9,264 bases of DNA from contig JACQHI010000060.1 of the NCBI GenBank assembly GCA_016199105.1, positions 1 to 9,264 of the forward strand, written 5' to 3'. Numbering within the stretch: the first letter of the stretch is position 1; each line of letters begins with the position of its first letter. The translations under genes were made by a program, and so were the position numbers. The notes under the pieces are model-generated. The model saw only the letters and a list, made by a program, of their open reading frames with translations. It was not told where the DNA came from and searched no databases. Source of the stretch: Lentisphaerota bacterium. Its GTDB lineage: Bacteria; Verrucomicrobiota; Kiritimatiellia; JAAZAB01. Positions 6,028 to 9,264 of this stretch are shown here, piece after piece.

Positions 6028-6903
6028 CTACACGATCGTTTGCTTCGTCGATTTCGTCAGGGTGGCCCAGAGTTCTTCCGGCGTTTTACACGCGATCAGC
6101 TTGTCCCGCGCATCCTTCTTGGAGAAGGTTTGCGTCAGGCCGGCCAGTAATTTGAGGTAGAACACACTGGCGGCCGTCGGAATGACGATGAAGAAGATGA
6201 TGTGCGTGAGCGTCTTGTCGCCCGGCTCGAAATTGATGCCCTTGCGGCTGATGCCCAGGGCGAGGGTCAGGCCGCCGCCCTCGACGCCCCTGACGTGCGG
6301 GAAGGCCAGGCCATAGTCCACGGCGGTATTGAGGATGGCTTCCCGCTGGAGGGCTTCTTCCACGAGCTTCGCCCCGTTGTCCACGAATTTTTCGTGCTCC
6401 ATCCGGAGGGCGAGTTCCGCGATCGCATCGTCGCGCTCGGTGCCCTTGAGCGCCGGAATCATCAGGCTCAGCGAAGAGAACCGGGCGATGCCGGCCCGGC
6501 GCGGTTCGGAGCGGCGGGCCTGCTTGTGGCTGACGCGGCGGGGCCGGACTTCCGGGTAGTAGAGCATGCGGGCGCAATTGGTGCATTGATAGAGTTTTTC
6601 GCAGGCGCGCACGGCATACACCAGCGCGATGGGCAGGGCCAGGCCGCACCCGCAGCAGACGTTGTTGGAGATCGGCACGATCGCCAGCGGATCCTTTTTC
6701 TGGCATTTCAGGAAGAGCGTGCGGATATCGATGGGCAACTGCTCGGTCAATGTCTTGATCGAGATGTCCAGTTGCTCCATGTGGTTTTCCTGCGAGGTCG
6801 CGTCCTGTTCCGACCGGACCAGGGAAAGCTCTTGGAGTTGCGCCAGCATGTTGATCAAGGGATGAATGGTTTTGGCGGGGTCCTGTTTTTGCGCATGATT
6901 CAC
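6028..6903 (-). CDS. Zinc-ribbon (PF02591-like) / PTS EIIA (fructose-nitrogen type) fusion protein
   Basis: This 291-residue cytoplasmic protein starts at a GTG (6903) seven bases after AGGAGG; the frame is open further upstream only by reading through the tRNA. Residues 18-75 are helical, probably coiled coil. Residues 76-116 hold a C4 zinc ribbon, Cys83/Cys86 and Cys107/Cys110, in a context (VPISNNVCCGCGLALP, LYQCTNCARMLYYPE) like the PF02591 zinc-ribbon family, which also has an N-terminal coiled coil. An Arg-rich linker (119-141) leads to an EIIA type-2 domain (about 144-285) with phosphorylatable His203 in YGLAFPHVRG. EIIA domains take phosphate from HPr-like proteins and pass it to a sugar permease or, in PtsN-like forms, regulate other proteins. 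No EIIB, EIIC, HPr or EI gene is present, so a regulatory role is more likely than sugar transport. The zinc ribbon may bind nucleic acid or protein. Confidence 0.88.
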   Translation of the reverse strand: MNHAQKQDPAKTIHPLINMLAQLQELSLVRSEQDATSQENHMEQLDISIKTLTEQLPIDIRTLFLKCQKKDPLAIVPISNNVCCGCGLALPIALVYAVRACEKLYQCTNCARMLYYPEVRPRRVSHKQARRSEPRRAGIARFSSLSLMIPALKGTERDDAIAELALRMEHEKFVDNGAKLVEEALQREAILNTAVDYGLAFPHVRGVEGGGLTLALGISRKGINFEPGDKTLTHIIFFIVIPTAASVFYLKLLAGLTQTFSKKDARDKLIACKTPEELWATLTKSTKQTIV

Positions 6904-6910
6904 GAAATAA

Positions 6911-6916
6911 CCTCCT
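6911..6916 (-). promoter_or_regulatory. Ribosome binding site fixing a GTG start
   Basis: AGGAGG on the minus strand, then seven bases, then GTG at 6903-6901. No in-frame ATG lies nearby; the first is at residue 19 of the product. This strong site decides the GTG start of the zinc-ribbon/EIIA gene. Confidence 0.85.
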
Positions 6917-6918
6917 GA

Positions 6919-6938
6919 AAAGCCCCTTTCGAGGCTTT
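6919..6938 (-). terminator. Hairpin between the tRNA and the EIIA-fusion gene
   Basis: On the minus strand AAAGCCTC and GGGGCTTT form an eight-pair stem (one G-U) closed by a GAAA tetraloop. It ends two bases before the ribosome binding site. Only a very short T-run follows, so it could be a weak terminator for the tRNA transcript, a processing barrier, or a translation-control hairpin. Confidence 0.5.
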
Positions 6939-6960
6939 GAAAAATACCGACGTTAATGGG

Positions 6961-7034
6961 TGGCGACGCAGGGATTCGAACCCCGGACGCGAGGATTATG
7001 ATTCCTCCGCTCTGACCAACTGAGCTACGCCGCC
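6961..7034 (-). tRNA. tRNA with CAT anticodon, probably elongator tRNA-Met
   Basis: The 74 bases fold into a full cloverleaf. The acceptor stem GGCGGCG/CGTCGCC has one G-U pair, the D stem is GCTC/GAGC, the anticodon stem GAGGA/TCCTC, the loop ATCATAA, the variable loop GCGTC, and the T arm CGGGG-TTCGAAT-CCCTG, with discriminator A. The anticodon CAT allows Met, initiator Met or lysidine-modified Ile. A paired first base and an anticodon stem without the three G-C pairs argue against the initiator. GTAGCTCAGTTGG and the overall sequence look like elongator Met; Ile2 is not excluded. CCA is not encoded, since CCC follows the discriminator. Confidence 0.9.
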
Positions 7035-7046
7035 TCAACTGTTTCT

Positions 7047-7075
7047 TTTATAGGCTATTTTTTAAAAAAGGTCAA
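7047..7075 (-). promoter_or_regulatory. tRNA promoter
   Basis: On the minus strand TTGACC (7070-7075), a 17-base spacer and TATAAA (7047-7052) give a near-consensus promoter. Transcription would start about 7040, six bases before the mature tRNA 5' end at 7034. The spacer contains the palindrome TTTTTTAAAAAA (7058-7069). With no clear terminator after the tRNA, this promoter may also serve the zinc-ribbon/EIIA gene. Confidence 0.8.
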
Positions 7076-7108
7076 TAGCCTCAAACCGTTTGAAGCAGGG
7101 ATATTCGC

Positions 7109-7137
7109 TTGACGCTGTCGGACGCCACCTGTAGTGT
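7109..7137 (+). promoter_or_regulatory. Possible nrdR operon promoter
   Basis: TTGACG (7109-7114), 17 bases, then TAGTGT (7132-7137). The -35 is good, the -10 matches only three of six positions. It would give a leader of about 95 bases containing the hairpins at 7151-7204. No clear NrdR box is seen. Confidence 0.3.
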
Positions 7138-7150
7138 CGTTTTCGCGAAT

Positions 7151-7204
7151 CGGCAACGCGCGCCACCCAGCCCTTGGGGTGGGCGTTGCCGGGCAAAAAG
7201 CCCG
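7151..7204 (+). repeat. Two overlapping hairpins in the nrdR leader
   Basis: CGGCAACGC (7151-7159) pairs perfectly with GCGTTGCCG (7183-7191), and inside it CCACCC (7163-7168) pairs with GGGTGG (7177-7182). CGGGC (7190-7194) pairs with GCCCG (7200-7204) across an A5 loop. The two structures share bases 7190-7191, so they compete at their junction. The pair lies between the possible promoter and the nrdR start. Confidence 0.6.
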
Positions 7205-7238
7205 AACGACAAGGATGGGTTGGAGTGCGATACTCGCC

Positions 7239-7694
7239 ATGCGTTGCCCCAAATGCGGTCATCTTCACGATAAAGTCATCGACAGCCGGTCGGCCCGAGA
7301 GGGCGAGGTCATTCGGCGGCGCCGGGTTTGTCTTCAGTGCGGGCACCGGTTTACCACGTACGAGGAAATCGTGAAGGCCAATCTGCGCGTGATCAAGAGG
7401 GACGGCCGTATTGAAGATTTGGATCCGAAGAAATTGAAAAACGGCATTGTGCGCGCCTGTGAAAAGCGGCCCATCGGCACGGAGCAGATTGACAATCTGG
7501 TGGATGCCATCCTCTCGGAGTTGGATAACGAATACGATCGCGAGGTGCCCAGCACGGCGGTTGGCCAGAAGGTCATCGCCCGGCTGGAAAAACTGGACGA
7601 AGTGGCCTATGTGCGGTTTGCCTCCGTGTATCGCCGGTTCAAGGATGTGAATCAGTTTTTAACCGAGGTGAAAGGCCTGATCGGCAAGGAATGA
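7239..7694 (+). CDS. nrdR: Transcriptional repressor NrdR
   Basis: This 151-residue product has the usual NrdR length. The start at 7239 gives the family's canonical first residues MRCPKCG; the frame is open further upstream without homology. A zinc ribbon with Cys3/Cys6 and Cys31/Cys34 (RCPKCG, VCLQCG) precedes an ATP-cone domain (about 46-136), seen in VIKRDGRIEDLDPKKL and the final helices with VRFASVYRRFKDVNQF. NrdR senses ATP/dATP through the cone and represses ribonucleotide reductase genes by binding NrdR boxes; none of those target genes is in the window. GGAG at 7222-7225 is a rather distant ribosome binding site. The stop overlaps the next start (ATGA). In many bacteria nrdR neighbours riboflavin genes, and here ribB follows three genes later. 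Confidence 0.96.
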   Translation: MRCPKCGHLHDKVIDSRSAREGEVIRRRRVCLQCGHRFTTYEEIVKANLRVIKRDGRIEDLDPKKLKNGIVRACEKRPIGTEQIDNLVDAILSELDNEYDREVPSTAVGQKVIARLEKLDEVAYVRFASVYRRFKDVNQFLTEVKGLIGKE

Positions 7695-8389
7695 TCTGGA
7701 CGCATTCCAGCGCGCCGACGCCGCTTGAAGGTCTGTGGCAGGCGCATGTTCGAGAGCAGGTGGACTCCGTTTGCCGGGCGCCGGGGCGGCCGGGGCATGC
7801 GGTGGCGCTGGGGGTGACGGAATATCTCAAAGGCCGGTCTCGCCTGGACGGCATTCGTTCGGAGGAGCTGCTGTGCATCGTGTGCCGGGCCTTGTGGAGC
7901 CTGGGCGAGGAAGCGTCGGCCCGGCAGCTCTGGGAGGAGAAGGCGCGGGCTTTCGGAGCGGGGGGGGCGCTGGCGGACCTGCTCTTGGACGCGCGCGTGC
8001 CTGTCGCGCTCTCCGCGGGGTTGATCGGCCGGCGGGTGGTGAGAGCCTGGGCGTCGGCCGTCTTTCGCGCGGAAACACTGTGGGTGGTGGACATGGAGCG
8101 TCTGGTGACGGCGGCGGGGACGGATCTCGAACTGGCTGTTTTCAAGGCATTGACTGTGCTGATGGACGGCTTGGGCTGCGTGTGGGATGCCACCCAAGGG
8201 GAAGGGGTGTTGGGGCTTCGTTGTCTGGGGCGCGCGGCGCAGCGGCTGTGTCCTGGCGCGCGGGGCCGGCGTCGGAGATGTCTGTTGCAACGCGATATCC
8301 TGGGGTTGATCCGGGAAAAATTGGAACAACGGCGGCTGTTGAAACACTGGGCGGCATCGCCCCAGATTGTCCGCCTCGAACTCCTATGA
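7691..8389 (+). CDS. Hypothetical protein between nrdR and the amidase gene
   Basis: I do not recognise this 232-residue protein. It looks soluble and mostly helical, is rich in Arg, Leu and Ala, and has no signal peptide or sustained membrane segment. Cysteines occur at 28, 62, 65, 163, 178, 187 and 197 (including a CxxC, LCIVCRALW at 61-69), and a basic stretch GARGRRRRCLLQR spans 189-201. The window gives no motif that identifies a reaction. It occupies the place where nusB is found after nrdR in some genomes, but does not look like NusB. The start overlaps the nrdR stop and its stop overlaps the amidase start, both by ATGA, so it is a coupled operon member. Base composition matches its neighbours and the open frame is uninterrupted, which supports a real gene. 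Confidence 0.7.
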   Translation: MIWTHSSAPTPLEGLWQAHVREQVDSVCRAPGRPGHAVALGVTEYLKGRSRLDGIRSEELLCIVCRALWSLGEEASARQLWEEKARAFGAGGALADLLLDARVPVALSAGLIGRRVVRAWASAVFRAETLWVVDMERLVTAAGTDLELAVFKALTVLMDGLGCVWDATQGEGVLGLRCLGRAAQRLCPGARGRRRRCLLQRDILGLIREKLEQRRLLKHWAASPQIVRLELL

Positions 8390-9063
8390 ACATGCGCCGA
8401 ACTCAACCGCGGGGATTCGATCGCCGGTCTTTTCTTCGCTCTCTCGCCCTTTCGGTTTCCGCGCTGATGGTGGCGCGGCATGCCGTTGCGCAGGATGACG
8501 AGGAAGAGACGGACGCCCCCTCGCCGGTCGAACCCCTGCTTTACGATGAGGGATCGGCCATCATCCGGCGGTCGGAGTGGAGCCGGGCGCCGGGCAAACA
8601 GGACCTCCTCAAGCCGGCGGAGGGGTTCACCCGCCTGACGGTGCATCATGAAGGGAATGGCGTCAACACCCATACGCGCTGGGACGATGTGGCCCGGGAT
8701 CTGAACGGCATCCTGGACGCCCATATGAAGAAACACTGGGGTGACATTGCCTATCACTTCGTCATCGATTATTCCGGGCGGATTTGGGAGGGGCGTTCCC
8801 TGGGCTACGAGGGGGCGCATGTGTTGGCCAATAACGAGGAGAACCTGGGCGTCATGCTCATGGGGAATTTCGAGGAGCAGCAACCGTCCGCCCGGCAATT
8901 GGCGTCGCTGAATCGTTTGATCGCGGCGGTCCGCCGTAAATACCTGATTTCCCTGTCGTCCATCTATGGACATCGCGATCTGGGCCACAGTGTTTGCCCG
9001 GGGCGAAACCTGTATGCCTATGTGACCGGGCTTCGCCGCGACGAGACCGACGAAGAAGCGTAA
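8386..9063 (+). CDS. Exported N-acetylmuramoyl-L-alanine amidase (amidase_2/PGRP family), Tat-type signal
   Basis: The product has 225 residues. The N-terminus FDRRSFLRSLALSVSALMVA (11-30) fits the twin-arginine signal, with likely cleavage after the AVA at 33-35. The catalytic domain (about 58-210) has LTVHHEG (84-90), DIAYHFVIDYSGRIWEGR (120-137), NLGVMLMGNF (153-162) and GHRDLGHSVCPG (195-206). The zinc ligands should be one of His87/His88, His196 and Cys204, as in T7 lysozyme and peptidoglycan recognition proteins. The enzyme would cut the amide bond between N-acetylmuramate and L-alanine in peptidoglycan. A Tat signal is notable because many amidases of this family use Sec. The frame is also open upstream within the previous gene, but the signal and ATGA coupling support the start at 8386. 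Confidence 0.88.
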   Translation: MNMRRTQPRGFDRRSFLRSLALSVSALMVARHAVAQDDEEETDAPSPVEPLLYDEGSAIIRRSEWSRAPGKQDLLKPAEGFTRLTVHHEGNGVNTHTRWDDVARDLNGILDAHMKKHWGDIAYHFVIDYSGRIWEGRSLGYEGAHVLANNEENLGVMLMGNFEEQQPSARQLASLNRLIAAVRRKYLISLSSIYGHRDLGHSVCPGRNLYAYVTGLRRDETDEEA

Positions 9064-9116
9064 GCCGCTTTCCGTCGCTCCTGCAATCCCGGTTGACTCG
9101 ACGTTCGTTAATCCGC

Positions 9117-9264
9117 ATGATGGCCTTCGCTGTGAAAACCGATCGCCGAAATAAGCAGAAATCGGAATGGGCATTCGACTCCATTGAGGATGTTCTGGAG
9201 GCTGTCCGGCGCGGCCGCCTGGTGGTGGTGGTGGACGATGAAGGCCGCGAAAACGAGGGCGATC
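9117..9264 (+). CDS. ribB: 3,4-dihydroxy-2-butanone 4-phosphate synthase, N-terminal part (partial; RibB or RibBA)
   Basis: The frame is open from ATG 9117 to the right edge (49 residues). FDSIEDVLEAVRRGRLVVVV (21-40) and DDEGRENEGD (41-50 region) are the RibB N-terminus, including the acidic residues that bind magnesium and ribulose 5-phosphate. The enzyme forms the four-carbon precursor of riboflavin. Whether a RibA (GTP cyclohydrolase II) domain follows is outside the window. The first 19 residues precede the family core and no ribosome binding site is clear, so the ATG at 9120 or the GTG at 9132 could be the true start. A possible promoter, TTGACT (9093-9098) with CATGAT (9116-9121), overlaps this ATG, which would favour a later start. 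The gap to the amidase gene is 53 bases. Confidence 0.9.
   Translation, partial: MMAFAVKTDRRNKQKSEWAFDSIEDVLEAVRRGRLVVVVDDEGRENEGD

Noticed and set aside
6904..7038. A 45-residue N-terminal extension of the EIIA fusion
   Set aside because: It is translated from the tRNA gene and the spacer; the AGGAGG plus GTG at 6903 gives a better start.
7052..7081. Inverted repeat AGGCTATT/AATAGCCT as a terminator
   Set aside because: Its bases are the -35, spacer and -10 of the tRNA promoter on the minus strand, which explains it better, and no gene ends into it.
7639..9174. A 511-codon open frame on the minus strand
   Set aside because: It is antisense to nrdR, the hypothetical gene and the amidase gene. 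Its composition is low-complexity Arg/Pro/Ser and it shows no domain.

Overview
The window is a GC-rich, densely packed bacterial chromosome segment of ordinary housekeeping and envelope genes. It holds eleven protein genes, two of them cut by the window edges, one tmRNA and one tRNA. Short intergenic gaps, 4-base ATGA overlaps, recognisable sigma70-type promoters, a lipobox lipoprotein, a Tat-type signal and an O-antigen ligase-like protein point to a free-living, probably Gram-negative (diderm) bacterium. The overall style recalls the PVC group (Verrucomicrobiota/Kiritimatiellota relatives), but that placement is an impression from gene content and the tmRNA tag and is not proven by the window.

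Layout. Positions 1-820 (minus) hold the N-terminal part of an RTX-type calcium-binding protein running off the left edge. A divergent control region follows, then the tmRNA gene ssrA (973-1328, plus), which carries its own short degradation tag. Two nested inverted repeats (1327-1403) sit directly on its 3' end. Next come two translationally coupled surface-polysaccharide genes on the plus strand: an O-antigen ligase/polymerase-like membrane protein (1431-2633) and a GT2 glycosyltransferase (2630-3592). Converging on them is a minus-strand operon read 5464 to 3556: an isochorismatase-family hydrolase, the tRNA methyltransferase TrmJ and a membrane-anchored dual-specificity-type phosphatase. 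The phosphatase 3' end overlaps the glycosyltransferase by 37 bases.

The region 5465-5645 is a divergent double promoter serving that operon and a small lipoprotein gene (5646-6026, plus). The lipoprotein abuts, tail to tail, a minus-strand gene (6028-6903). That gene fuses a coiled-coil/C4 zinc-ribbon module to a PTS EIIA (fructose/nitrogen type) domain. Upstream of it on the same strand is a tRNA with CAT anticodon (6961-7034), probably elongator tRNA-Met, with a clear promoter.

On the plus strand a structured leader precedes nrdR (7239-7694). NrdR represses ribonucleotide reductase genes and is coupled by ATGA overlaps to an unrecognised 232-residue protein and to an exported PGRP/amidase_2 enzyme (8386-9063). 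The start of a riboflavin gene, ribB or ribBA (9117 onward), follows.

No mobile element, CRISPR array or defence system is visible. The most unusual items are the zinc-ribbon/EIIA fusion, the alternately complementary repeats on the tmRNA 3' end, the structured nrdR leader, and the Cys-Cys active-site motif of the phosphatase.
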